From Tieghemiomyces parasiticus (taxonomy: Eukaryota > Kickxellomycota > Dimargaritomycetes > Dimargaritales > Dimargaritaceae): a stretch of 64,000 bases of DNA. This document shows positions 34,701 through 47,356 of the stretch, piece by piece; position 1 is the stretch's first letter, and the number at the start of each line of letters is the position of its first letter. The stretch spans positions 1-64,000 of the forward strand of contig JANBPT010000146.1 in assembly GCA_027575765.1 (NCBI GenBank), in the 5' to 3' direction. A model generated the notes under the pieces. The model was not told the origin of the DNA and did no database searches. It saw only the letters and a list, made by a program, of their open reading frames with translations. The translations under genes and the position numbers were made by a program.

Positions 34701-37700
34701 TAACCCTAATTTCACCGCCACAGGTAGCTCATCATTTGTCTCCGCACCGGGTGGCTATTTTCGTTTAGAATGACGACAGACGGATACGCCCCATACCACA
34801 ACATACAATAAGTGAGCCAATTAAGTTTGAGGACAGTGTCGCGGGAATGCTACACAGACCAGGGTTGAGTGTTGTCTTCCGTCCTCAGACTAAGGGGCCG
34901 GTAAGGACCTAACCTGTGACTTGATATGACCCGTTATGGTCCCAGACGCGATGGGTGTACAAACCAGTCGGCGCACCCACTGCTCGTCCCCCCCCCTTCG
35001 TCTCGTCTTCTAAATGTATACGCCCATTCACTCGCCCCGCAGCGTAGCCCCGGACTGGTAATGCCGCTCAGGGGGACTACTACAGTCCCGAGTTTGAGGG
35101 TTATACGAATTATGTATTGAGCAAAAGTGCGGATGGCCAACACTATGTGGGTTACGCCTCGAGGCGGACAGGGGATGGAGGAGGTAAACGCGGCTTAGTG
35201 ATTCCTGGAGGCTATGCAGCTCCGTTCAATACGCACGCCGCTGGACTGAGCAGCCCATGTATAATCAGAGAACCCGCGCGGCATGGGGAAAGCAAGGGAG
35301 TGATGAGAAATGACAGATGACTACAATGGCCTTTGTTTAACCAGTCTGGCGTTGGATGCTCGACGGCATCTACAGATTGGTGTCAGGAGAATATATAATC
35401 AGCATCAGTCCGCCAACACCTCAGTCACCTCCCCTCACCACTCCCACATGGGGGTAATCAGTTCCAGCGTCTAAAATTACAGGCCATTGACGCAGGAGGA
35501 GTTGCAGCTTAAGGCGGGTGAGATGGAAATGTAAAAATAATAATAAAAACGTGCGGGCCGCATTGTATTATGATAAGGAGGTTAAAGAAAAGGTATTTGG
35601 TGACGGAGTGGGCGGGGTGAGGTCAAATGTAAAGGGGAAGCGGTCATCGATTACAGCTAGAGTCGGTTTTCATCACGCTGACGGAGGTTACACACACTCC
35701 CACACACCGCTTAGGTTGGTAGTACTCTCTAATCTCTCGCCTCTGGTATGCGCCAAAATAAGACTTGGACTAGTGTAGGAGGACCGACAGGTTTGTACAA
35801 CAATGCGTCTAATCTGAGACGGATGAGTTAGGCCTACCCTCTCTCCCCCCCCCATGACTGAGTCGCGCGATAAACCAAAGGAAAGGCGGAACGATCCGTC
35901 GGCAAATGGATGGGGGAGAGTTGATGGTGCTGTATTTTCTATCATTATACAATCAGAAAGAGATGCCATATATCTAGACAAAGGAGGAACGGCGACGGAT
36001 GGTTGTGATTGCTAGAGGATCGGATATGCCCAGTCGAACCCGCCCGCAGGCCAGAATGTGGGTGCGTGTATAAGGGGGCTGAGCAGGCGGGAATGGTTCC
36101 ACGCGCACTAATACTCATCGCCAAAGTATATATCGGGAACGGCGACTGTGTGCCATACACTTCTGCCCCATCGGTCGGTTAGGCCGAACCCACAGGATGA
36201 CTCGACAGAGTAGGGTTCAGCGTAAGCCTTCTATGAAAAAAAATATTAAGGGGCGCATAGAGAGAGACCGGTGGCGGGAGAGAGGTGGTGGTGTTGTTTT
36301 TTCTAGTTTAACAATAGCTGGGCAATGCCAAAAATGAAACCAAAATTACATTTCATGCTAATGATAGGGTGGGCTAGGGTTGTTTTTCACAAATGGCGTA
36401 CCAAGAATTCGCATGTACCCGCACTTGTGTGGTTGACTAACAAAGTCGGCCGCTATGCACTGGGAACGAGAGCTCGAGAGAGGTAATATCGGATGTTCTT
36501 GGCTGGCAATCCATGAATTCTCAAATGGTGCACGGTGGCCCGGTCGCCGGCAATGGGTGAGTGGACGAGCTTTTTAGTAGTTTTTTTTGTAGATACGGCG
36601 GCTGGTCAGGCAGGGCCTGGTGATGGAATAGATTTGTACTTACCAGCTGTTCAGGGTGTGACGGCGGCGTGAGTGTGTACCCGATACCTTACTCGACACT
36701 CACGTTATCTACGTTGATACGGATGGATGGGCTTAAGAGGTAAGGGGGGAGGGAAAGGGGATGTGAGGCCGAACGGAGAGGCGCCATTCAGCTTGCTAGT
36801 TCGCTGAGCTACGTGGCATATCTCGCAGACCTGGCTTAAACCTGTCCAAGTAGTATACGACCGGCCTGGCCATGAAACGAAGACCGCTGAAAATCATGCG
36901 AACTGGGCTGCTGGTGTCGCCTGTTTGGACGGTCCGCTGCAAGGTATCGCCGCCAAACGAGTTGTAGTGGTGAAAGGGGGGGCTGTACGTGCGCAATGCG
37001 CAGCTGCCACAGGTTTACATGTTAATGACCGCAGGCCATCACTGTTCAACTCACCGTTTAGTCAAAACAGGGTAGAGGATTGTCAGGCGTCTCCCACGCT
37101 GGCCTGCAATCGTCCCCTCAATTATTATCTTTGGAGACTCTCGAAACCTGCAAATGGACATGGGCTTGTTTTCTACTGGATTCGGGATGGAATTATAGCT
37201 ATAGTTGCCTTAAGCCCCCTTTCTCCAATGATTTGTTTAACCATATAATACTGTGCTGACCCGCCACTGGCCAATCCCACCTTCGATCAATAGGAGCATT
37301 CACTCACTGACCAAGCCGATGGATTGCACGTCGGAATGCGAATGACGTACCCAATCCGACTGGATCCCCAGGGACTCACCGAACCTCCGAACCAATGGTC
37401 AAGGAGAAGGCTGACCTCCGGATTATCCGTGGGGTTTATAAACCGAGACCCATTGGGGTTGCCCATGCTACGTCTTTAGGCCATATGCCTACTGAGTAGG
37501 TTCGTTTTCGGGAAGCGCCCACGTTCCTCGCAACTGGGCTCAGCCTTGCCTTCAACTAATCGATGACTGGTCTAACGCGCTGCAGCCCTCCAAGTCTGGA
37601 TACGGCCCGCCTATTTAATTTCGTCACGCCATGCGATTGGCCGACGAGCTACTTCAGTAAAGAGAGGGGGGGTCTTTTTTATTTCTTTCGTTTTAGACAT

Positions 37701-40700
37701 ATTCCCCGTGTTCTCGCGATGTACAATCTAGCTGCCAATCGCTCTCCGTAATTTAGGGCATCCCCGTGGAGGAAGCGTGAGCACCGAAAAGGGTGTTCTC
37801 CAAGAAACTCACCGCCAACCACATTGTCGATGATCGTCGCTCCCCTGCCGAAGTGCGCACGTACAAACGTCCGGCCGCAGACTGACCTACCCCCTGAGGC
37901 CTTGATGATTGTGACACCACCAATGGATTCCCCGGTGCAGAATTAATCTTTGGGTGCATCACTCTTGTCCGGAGACGACAAGGTCTGATTCGGAGGTGAA
38001 CAGAGTAAAAAAAAGAAGTAAAATCGTGAGAGGAGGACCCACCTCCACCGGACGATCCGTAGTCATCCTGTCCATCACGCTCGTCATCCCCTCGCCCCCA
38101 TTGTGATTCTATCTGAGCGAGCGTTTCCCCATCATATTCGGCACATGGGTTCAATGAAAGCGGAATATGATAGCCAAGCTTACAAAGGTACTACAACACT
38201 CGCCTTATTAATTTAGAGCTGCTAAATGATATTCACCCGTCTTCTACCAGGGCTCTTTAGAGGGGGGGTGGAGGAGTGAGTTATTCACGGCTTTATTACT
38301 AGTCGGTGATTGCCTAGTTACGCCGTGATTGTGTGATTCTAGTATACACCAACCTTATCCGCTTATGTGGGTGGTTCAGAAATGCACCACAATTTGTTCT
38401 CTCCACATTCACCGTCTGTTCACATGAAACCAAGTCTCAGGATAGCTGAGGCAATTCACCGGTGTTCATACAATACTGCGCGGTAGCCACGACTGATGAT
38501 CTTTAGCTATCATTCCTTACTTCGGTGGAAGCGATAGAACTATAAATCAAAAAAGCAAGGAACAGACGACATGGCCGATCCTCATCACCACACACGACCT
38601 GGCAGCCTGTACATCTTTCCTATATACCGCCCTGGCCGTTATAATGTGTGCGAAACTCTGCTGATCATAAAAGGATGGGACACCTTTGTTAGATATGGAA
38701 TCCCCCTCTTCCCTCAGCAACAACACTGTCTCATTCCTCTCCGCCCATGTTGGATGCATCCTGTAGATATCAACTATCGTTTAACATTCCCACCTCTAAG
38801 CAAGCTCTAAGCCCCTTCCCGCTCCTTACCAGACATATCTCTAATATCAGCGCACCCCTCCCTAATTATTGGGTATACTATACGCTTTCTAAGGCCTGGT
38901 GCTCAACTGCCCTGTCATTCTTGTAGGTATATACTGGATCCTCGCCACGTCGAGCAACGAGGCTCGACCCTCACAGCTTAACTTTATTTATTTAGGGTCT
39001 ACTATCCCTTTAGAGGCCTTGGCGCTGCTTTCGCCAATTACACCTCTCCATGGCAACGGCGTAGAGGCTTCACCGAATGGTCCCCTGCATTAAGCTCACC
39101 ACTCTACCGCTTTTCATTTATCGGAGGCTACTTTTTTCTGCTTACCGGTCGTGTGACAATCCACCTGTGGACTACACAGGCTGCCAGCGAAAGAGAGCCT
39201 GGTCTACGTATATCATTCCTCCACCGGTCAACGTGCTGCATCAAAGTACCAACGCCACCGAAAATATTACTTCAACAATTCAACACTGTCTATGACGATT
39301 AACATCCCTAACTTGGTCTCACTGTCACCACTGATTGATAGTTCGGACTCTGCAGGTGACTGCGTGGCACATTCTACTTGTCCAGCTTGCCCCTTTATCT
39401 ACTTCCTCGTGATTCCCACCCCCTCCATGGTACAATGCTGCAACCGAACCTACAAGTATATGTACCTGTCATTGTGGCATACATCACCGACACAGACCCG
39501 GTTCTGGTGCTGCCAAGCGGCTGACCCCTAATATACCCTCCTTACCTCACCAGGCCAAGCTAATGTTAACCCCTCTTTGAGGCGGCATTTGTCGACTTGT
39601 TATTTCCAGGGGCTTGGTTGGTCGGGGTGGTGGTAGACTGGGTGTAGCCTCCCCAGCATGGTGACCGTTCGGTATGCCGCCCGACTTGTACATGGAAGAG
39701 TATGGTCAAGTCTTTCGATACTAATCACCCCAACCAAAGTGCCAGGTTCTCGAGACATCACTAATGCTGTTTATGAGACTCAGTAGCCCTTTATTTTTTT
39801 TCAGCCCCAATGGTGGCCGTTGAGAAATCCGGGTACTGCTTTCTGGTTGCGGTAGTTGCTGATGAAACTTCCATGGCAAACAATCTTCGGAATAGTTAAG
39901 TTTTATCATGTTTTAGTCACGCCGACCAGAACTTCAAGGGATTACCCCCACCGAATTCCCACACCCACACTTGTTTTCGTCGCTTATTCGACCGGTCGGA
40001 CCTCCAATCTAGGCATGAATAGCCTATACTCGATGGCGTAGTCGACAATAATAGGAGGATAGGGAGACCTCCCAACCCCACAGCCGTCGTCACTTACTCA
40101 ATAGCACATCCTTATCTACACTAGACTGCCTACCCACTCCACACTGCTGGATACACTTTCACACTCATCCTATTTTATTCCGACAGTGTCCCGAATACGG
40201 ATAGTGTAAACTGTGAAGAACCAAATCCTGTTGCAGACCGCATCGGGTCGGATCATTATTTCTCACCAAGGTTAACCTTCAGTCCACACTAGCTGACGTC
40301 TCAGTCACTCAAGTGCATGATGATTGCTTTTTCGGCCCGGCCCGTTCGACGCTGGTAGCCGATCTTTGGTCGGTCTGAGTCCTACTTTGCTTGTAAATCA
40401 AACAGTCGTAATGTATATTGTAAGTGCCAAACGGCTGGTCCACCACCACGGTAGCCCCTGGCCCGCTTGTAACCCTCATCACGACCATTAGCGGGCGGTG
40501 GAAACCATGTTGTCGGTTGGCTGATTCATGACGTTGTCCAGAAAGTATTAACTCGGGGTCGACAGCTGTCACCGCCCGTCGATGGATGACAGGTCAGAAT
40601 GGCTTTGTTCCAAAGTCAGCCTATTTTTATCGTGGTCGGACGACCATCACCTCCCGTACCCTTGTCATGTCTAGCATGATAAACCGGCCATCCTCGGCAC

Positions 40701-40940
40701 GGATGCTCACCCTGCCGGTAAGCAGCCGGACACTTGACATCGTTAGGTTGTCAGTCACCTATAATTGTCATTTAATCTTCAATCGTAATCCCGTTTCCCT
40801 CGTGCTCTGTTGGGCTAAGGAACCGTAATTATCCAGCCGATTGTCTAGTTGACCCACCCTTTCACACCTTCCCTCTCTCTCCTTCCACCCTTCTCTGATT
40901 CGCGGTTGGTTTTACCACTTGCTCACCCACGCGCCCATCG
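31776..40940. other. Gene desert, 9.2 kb
   Basis: No open frame in this stretch has recognisable family content or the GC-rich coding composition of the genes in this window. The longest are minus frames at 33523–33930 (135 codons) and 37753–38154 (133 codons); neither resembles a known protein. No tRNA, CRISPR, tandem repeat or telomeric repeat was seen. Old transposon sequence too decayed to read is possible. Confidence 0.45.
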
Positions 40941-41450
40941 TCACAATGGCCTTCGGAACTAATGAGACTCTCGTCCACCTTGCCAACTAACCCCCCCCCG
41001 CCGTTTTAGCTCACCGACCCAGACGTAGGCTACGACACATTCTCTCACCCCTTCCCCAACCCCTACCCGCGCTGGTGCTGACACGAGCTCTGGGGCCGCG
41101 AACGTTCGCTGTCCACCGCATACCTACCATTCGGAGGGAAGGTGGGCGGCTATGCCGCTGAGGTGCACACGCTAACATTAGCGGTCATGGCGGATAGACG
41201 GCCTAGCGTTGGAGGTACGGGGCTCTACGTCGCCCTGGCGGCCGTTCTCCACTCCGATGCACCTGTCTGGTGATCGGGGGTATTCTTATATACGGAGCCC
41301 AGAGGTCTCTACAGCTGGGACTCCTATTGCGAACCGCCTGTGTGTGTAACAGTTTCACCAAAGCCGCCTCGGATTTTTTTTTCTTCCCTCCCCAATTCTC
41401 GATTCCGCCTATCCCCTGTACGCCTGGTGCCAATCTCGCTGGGCCTTAGT
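40941..41450 (+). pseudogene. Possible decayed coding sequence, unknown family
   Basis: Coding-like, GC-rich DNA follows a C/T-rich leader and an ATG in good context (CACAATGG at about 40944–40951). A CTAAC branch-like site and TTTTAG acceptor precede 41011, after which one frame reads DPDVGYDTFSHPFPNPYPRW and LSTAYLPFGGKVGGYAAEVH with two TGA stops. A second frame from about 41255 is hydrophobic (LVIGGILIYGAQRSLQLGLL), like a membrane segment. The pattern suggests a dead or badly fragmented membrane-protein gene, but I cannot name a family and it may be coincidence. Confidence 0.25.
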
Positions 41451-42356
41451 TGGCACCCGCTGACTGGTTAGGGTCGAGTCCGGCCCTTCCTTTTTGTTTT
41501 GGATACACCGCCCACTCCCAGGTGTCTCATCAGGCCGGTCGGTCCATTCGATCTACGTTACACGAGCACCTCCCCTCCCTCCCTCAACATGTTGGCACCG
41601 GTTTATGGTATACCTGGTGGGACACCACTTTATCTGCAGCTGATTGTATCGGCCTATAGTAATATAGGGCGACTGTCTGTGGGTTTCATTGTCGGTGTAT
41701 ATCCCCGTATGAGTAGCTCCTTGTCACCTGTTCCGGTTTTGGGGGGAGTGGCCGGTTACCATCTGGGCCTCTCCGCAAAACCACCCTGGACTAGTGCGTT
41801 TTTCTTCCAGGCCGCCCCCTGGGCTGTGTGGCTGGCCTGGCTCCGCCCCTGCTGTCGGCGTGAAATTGACTGTCACCAACCCACAGTGGCTGCACAAGCC
41901 CATCCCACCCACTCGGGGGCTTTCCTTCCCGCCGGTCCCGTATAAATATGCCGTCTCTTCCTCTCCCCTCGTCAGCCACTCCTACAGTTAAGCCATTGCA
42001 CTGAACAGCACCTGCTCATTCCCCTGTACTCGGACCATATATTTAGTTCGCCTCGTCATTCCGACTCCAATCACCAGCACTCAGTCCCTTACTTTCGATT
42101 TTGTTTTCCTCTGTAATCCTCTGCCTCCTTGTCCCTCTATTATCCACACCGTACGCCATCGCCTTATTTTTCCTGCTGACTATTGACTTCGGCTCGCCCC
42201 CCTTCCATATATAAGTCCACCCGCTCCCTCCCACGGTCTCGCAAGCTCATAGCCTCCATTTTCGTTTGCTTTTCAAACCCCTTACACACCATCCCACCTC
42301 TCATTTAGGTTTGCTTCACCACGGCTTCCTTACCCATAACCGTTCTCTCTTCGACT
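41451..42356 (+). promoter_or_regulatory. C/T-rich upstream region of the orphan gene at 42357
   Basis: The stretch is rich in C and T on the plus strand, like other gene leaders here, and carries TATA-like sequences at 41941–41948 and 42208–42215. The open frame at 41499–41945 starts only at TTG, has its first Met after thirty residues, and is not convincing as a gene. Confidence 0.45.
42208..42215 (+). promoter_or_regulatory. TATA-like box upstream of the orphan gene
   Basis: The octamer TATATAAG lies in C/T-rich DNA 142 bases before the ATG at 42357, a typical distance for a TATA element followed by a short leader. Confidence 0.5.
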
Positions 42357-43187
42357 ATGAAGCCGTCTTCAACGGTCGGTCTCCTCGGGCTGGCTATTGC
42401 TTCCATTCCCGGTATGTCCGATATGCCTACCCTCGAGAACTTGCTGCCGCCTATCTACGCCAACTTTGATCAGCCTGCCAGTGGCCCTTACTACACACCT
42501 GCCACGGAGAAGCGGCGGTACACCTCACTACCAGCCACGGCCGGCCCGGGCAACGACGTTCAGCTCCCTTCGTTTGGCGAGGTGTTCGCTCAGTACCTGC
42601 CTCGTCCTTCGTCCGTCTCCCCTTCACCAGAGAGCGTGCCATCCTCTCCGGATAGCGCCACATTCTCGCCCCCGCTGGCGGCGGCCCCGCTCCCCAGTCC
42701 GCCATCGCCCTACGTCCGCCCGTGTCCCTCTCCACTGGTGATGGCCGAAGCTGCCTACTGCGTCCCGGCCCTGATCAGCCCGCCGGTCACCCCGGTCAGC
42801 GAAGACACCATGGATCTGGACGACGCCCAGCTTACATACCCGGCCCCCGTCCCGCCCGTAGACCGGCCCTACGCCACTACCCCGGTCTGGGCCTCTCAGT
42901 ACCTCCACGGCCAGGGCCTCGCCGTGTACGACGCCTTGGAGTATCTGGCCAAAACCGACCCTGAGTTCCGCCACCAACTGCTCGACCGTATCGCCACCCG
43001 GGCCAGTATCTGGCGCCAGTCCCTGTGGCATACCATCTACGACATCTCTCCAACCGTCCTGGATAAGCTGGTGGGCCGCATCGAGGAGTTCTACCCTTCG
43101 CCGGCCATTCCCCTCGTCAAGCCTGACCAGGCCTTCTATGACGCCCTCAAGTTGCTCATCAAGCGCTTGATTGTCGCTACCCAGTAG
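42357..43187 (+). CDS. Orphan protein, Pro/Ser-rich N-terminus and helical C-terminus
   Basis: A 276-residue predicted protein of unknown family, in GC-rich coding DNA with a TATA-like box 142 bases upstream. A short hydrophobic stretch at the N-terminus (VGLLGLAIASIPGM) is too weak to be a confident signal peptide. Residues ~65–175 are Pro/Ser-rich with SPPVTPVSED-type text, likely disordered and phosphorylatable. The C-terminal ~100 residues (from about 176) look like a compact helical domain: WASQYLHGQGLAVYDALEYL, then DPEFRHQLLDRI, DISPTVLDKLVGRIEEFY and AFYDALKLLIKRLI. Disordered N-terminus plus a small helical domain suggests a regulatory or adaptor protein, but this is inference. No catalytic motif, zinc finger or transmembrane segment is seen. 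Confidence 0.65.
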   Translation: MKPSSTVGLLGLAIASIPGMSDMPTLENLLPPIYANFDQPASGPYYTPATEKRRYTSLPATAGPGNDVQLPSFGEVFAQYLPRPSSVSPSPESVPSSPDSATFSPPLAAAPLPSPPSPYVRPCPSPLVMAEAAYCVPALISPPVTPVSEDTMDLDDAQLTYPAPVPPVDRPYATTPVWASQYLHGQGLAVYDALEYLAKTDPEFRHQLLDRIATRASIWRQSLWHTIYDISPTVLDKLVGRIEEFYPSPAIPLVKPDQAFYDALKLLIKRLIVATQ

Positions 43188-46100
43188 ACTGTGTCCTTCT
43201 GTTCCTCACCCGCGTGTACTTCTACTTTCCACACACTCTCTCCTCGCATCTCTCCCTTCCACACTTCGCATTCATACTTCATTACGCCCCCCCTGTCGTG
43301 GTGATTAATCTCATGTCCATCACAACCTCTCTAAGGTCGCCCGTCCCGCTCAGTATCGCCGGCGTGCCTCCTATCCATCGCAATACGCACCAGCACTCAC
43401 TGGTGTCATATTCTCCTATCGCCCCTGCACTCTAATTCCTCTCCTTACTCTACGTTTCTTAATCGTGTAATTCTACGGCCCCTTGGCAACCCCACCCCTC
43501 ATTCTATTTGTCGATTCATTGTGCGTTCGTGCGCCCCTCACTGGTTCATCTCCGCCCCTCGCATCTGTCCACTAGGCGACATGAGCCCCTGTCACCCCTC
43601 GGCCACCCTACCACGCGCAGGGGTACTGTATTTGTACATGAAGCCCGTCATTCCCGTATGCGGACCGCTTTGTTCATTCGGGTCAAGTCGACAACGAGTC
43701 CCCCTTTCTCCCCCTCGATTGTGCCCCTCGAAACCAGTTCTGGCCGTCAGCCAGCCTCGGGGAATGCGGTGTACCGCTGACGTGGCGGGGTAGAAGTCCA
43801 CCGGAATACTCTGGCTTTACAAGTGTGCAGTTATTATCCCCTGAAGTCCGACATTCCTTACCATCTACTGGCCGTCACCCTCCCACACCCAACCTGGCGA
43901 ATCGCATTTTGCGTTATCCATCGTGTAAATAAATTCCACACATTTACCAGCTCTCTCCCTCTCTCTCTGTCGAGCTGTGCGTATATTGCCTATGCAACCG
44001 TGGCGGTTCCCGCATGTCGTCGGCGTGTCAACGCAAACAGTGGTTGCAGCATCCGCCTGACGGATGGTGGGAAGTGGGCAGACATAGACGGTGGCGCCTT
44101 ACATGTTCGTCTGTTAGGGATCGGCTGATGTCGAGATATCCCCATTTTAGCATTCCTCCCACACCACCGGGATATGGAGCGTCAACATTCACCCGTGAGG
44201 TGTGCGAAGCCCTTTCGGAGGGGTGTAGGCCTGCGGTTCCGTAATCACCGGATGCCGCGCCTCAGCGATGTCCAAACATGAGAGCTGGAACACAGTGGGT
44301 GACGAGTTTGGAACGGGAATTTGGTGGGATCGTGAGTGACTATTATTCCCACTCCCCAATCCTGAATCCTTTCAATAGACTTAAACGTCAAACGACATGG
44401 GCATATGAGTAGGTCTCGCTCTCCCTCTGGCCCCACATATAATACTGACAGCTGCATTGGGAGCCGGGACTCCAACTTGTGCTATTCACCAAGGAGCCCG
44501 TATCCATAATAACCCACTCAGATACTGTTCCCGTATCGTTGAGGATACGCCGAGATGATGCGGCCGAGGCTTGTCCGGTCCTAGGGGAGGGGTGCCTAGT
44601 GTCCAGTGCCAGAAACATGTGCTACATTGCAGGAGGCGTAGGGCGTGCAAGTATACTGTGAGCGAGGAAGGCAATAGAGAAATATGATCCGGTGGGCGCT
44701 GTGAAGTCCGTGGGGGGGGGGCGCACCTCCCGTGAGGGGCAGGTGACCTGTGCATGGCAACGTTCTTGCATCTGAACCCGCATATCGGTCACTTTAGCGT
44801 CGAAATAAGGTGAGTGTTCTAGATACATTTTATTAGCTTCATTATATGAATATTTGGGGAGGGGAGGGGGAGGCACTCCACCGTGAGTCCTTCAGAGGCA
44901 GTGTGCATGCGTGGCGGCTATCCGCCCTGGTTGGTATGTGCATTCTAGGGAGGTGGGCTTGCCTATATTCGATTCCTCGAACACTTCATTTTTGGTATGT
45001 CGCGGCTGGCACATGCTCTTCCAAGTCATGTCGTTGGACTGCGAAATAAACGCATTGCATGCAGTTGATATAGTAATCTACAGTCAAGCTTACAAGGATG
45101 GCCATGCATAAATTATGTATCCCCCTTCGAACTCTCCTGCATGACCACAGGTCAAACCTGTCTGACCACCCTTACCTATCGCATCGCATCAAGTTTAGTG
45201 CAATACCGAGCCACACGGTGCATAAGGAGGTAATATTATTAACTATTCTGCAGTCTATACTGTAAACGACAAGTCAGCCCAAGCGACCCACTAGGTCCGC
45301 ATCTACCACACATATTCCGCACTAGTTTTATCAATCTCACTCCCACCGCCACTGCAAATTAACGTACAGTAGCGGTACTGTATCTACGGTGGCAAGCCCG
45401 GACGGATCTATCATCACATACAGTATACATTGCGATGATACAATCGAGTGCATTGCCGTGCCTCGGAAGCCAGGAGTAACGGTGGCCATTCAGTCAGATC
45501 TTCCTGGCCCTCGTCAGGTTTGGCTATCATATCGGCCGACTCGGTGAAAGGTCCTGCCATCGCACCAGCTAAACCTCACTGGCTTGGAAATCGCGTACCC
45601 TGTTTGTCCATCTCCTACCTCAATTTCGTCGTTCACTCGTTCCCTCCCCTCAACATCCACCGGGCCGATAGACTAGACTGATAATGTCTGATTTAGGGTC
45701 AGACCCAGTACATCTTTGCTATTCGGTTTGATAACATCTGACCAGAAGTGTAGTAATTCAAAGGAAAATCACCCCCAGCCTGGTTCAAGTCAATCCTAAC
45801 AAGGACGATGATCACTGTGCCTGATTGAAGTTTCCCCCAAATCAGGTCATTAACCATCTGGCACACCCTGGTCGTATCGGTGTACTCCACTCTTCGGGAT
45901 CATTGCGACTTCCAACCTATCGCGGTGGAGTAGTTAATTCATTAAATCATTAGACCTGCTACTCAGCAGGATACCCTTCACGAACGTTTGCAATAATGAA
46001 ACGTAATGCCGGTGAATCACTCAGACTGGCGGCTAAATTATAGTAGGTCGGTCCGATTGGCAAGCGCTATATCACGAATGGAGAATGTTAAAAACAAAAT

Positions 46101-47356
46101 CACCTTATTGTCTAAATTCCGAAGGTTTAATCTGGTGACCTCGCTAGGATAGATGCGAGGGAAAATATTCGTCCGTTGTTACTGTTAGACCGCCCTCAGA
46201 ACCTCAGGGGCGATTATCAAACGTCAGCCGCCGAAAGGTTCAGAATACCTGCATGTTAATAGTGACAATCCGAGTCACCGCATTCGTTAGCCTTCACAGA
46301 GAATGGCCATTGTTCATTTTAGTCAGCCCACCCCTTCCCCCCTATTTTTCTTTGCAATGAAGGCTTGGAAGCCTCCGCACGAAAGCGTTTTCTTTCATGA
46401 TTCCCAGGTGGATTAATCTGAACTAGGAGACTAGTCAGTGAACAATTAAAAATAGACAGTGGCCTCCCCTTACCAGGACTGGTGTTACATTTAGATCCGA
46501 CACAGGCAGCTGATCATGTACTAATAGTCTATTCGTTGGTGGGAATGGAGAAGTGAAACGTCACCAAAAATAGATAATCCCGAGTTAAAATTGCCGACAA
46601 CAGGTATTGGTGAGTAGGTGGCTTGGGTAGGTCATGGGGAAAAATAATCATAATAATAGACCACGGCAGGTGGGGGACGAACGTGTAGTGTGAACTGGAG
46701 TGGTATTCATTCCCTTTTGGTCGTCGATGGTGTAAACTTGAGAAAGATATCAAAGAGGAAATGCTTCAGGGTTTGGGTGAAGGAAGAAAAGAGAGAGCTA
46801 AAGAGCCTTTGTGCGTATCTTTGCATGCCTACTGACACGCAGTTCCGGGAGTTAATAGCGGAGGGGACTGATAAGAGCTATTTCAATGGCAGGGTGGCCT
46901 ACCTCATCTGATAGGAGATAAGGGCTTGGGTTGGCTCACGGGATGTAGGTTGTCACTCAGCCTTAGTCCTTTTAGTTATTTTAGTTCATTTAGAGGCAGT
47001 CGGATCATCAGTTCGTTAAGACCAGGGGTAGGACCAGAGGTACAAGGCTGGGTAATGGTATGGGATTGCTATAGGCAACCGGGCTTGGAGTTTTATATAC
47101 GTTAGGATCGCCGTGACAATACCAGCCGATTGGATCAAACTGTCTGTAGACAGGCTGTAGATGGACTCAAAGAAGATTGATGTAGAAAAGTGAAGTCCAC
47201 CCATAAGACCACCTTGGTGCCAATCCCGACCATCACGTTGTGCGTCCCCAAGTTGTGCAAGGCGAAGGGAGGTAGGCCCTTGGTATTTGGGCAGCCGAGG
47301 CGAGGGTGATATTTTGGAGAGCACAGTTGTCATGTCGAGTCCAAACGCCGGTCCGG
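43188..47356. other. Gene-poor spacer, 4.2 kb
   Basis: The first ~800 bases stay C/T-rich and include the 3' end of the orphan gene. At 44388–44540 on the minus strand a frame contains VIMDTGSLVNSTSW, which resembles the active-site loop of retroviral-type aspartic proteases; it is described as a finding. No intact gene is supportable in the remainder. Confidence 0.45.

Noticed and set aside
37753..38154. 133-codon minus-strand frame with a Gly/Ser run
   Set aside because: I looked for a transposase catalytic core here and did not find one; the text does not follow any family.
41499..41945. 148-codon frame upstream of the orphan gene
   Set aside because: It begins at TTG, its first Met is thirty residues in, and it lies in the C/T-rich leader region.
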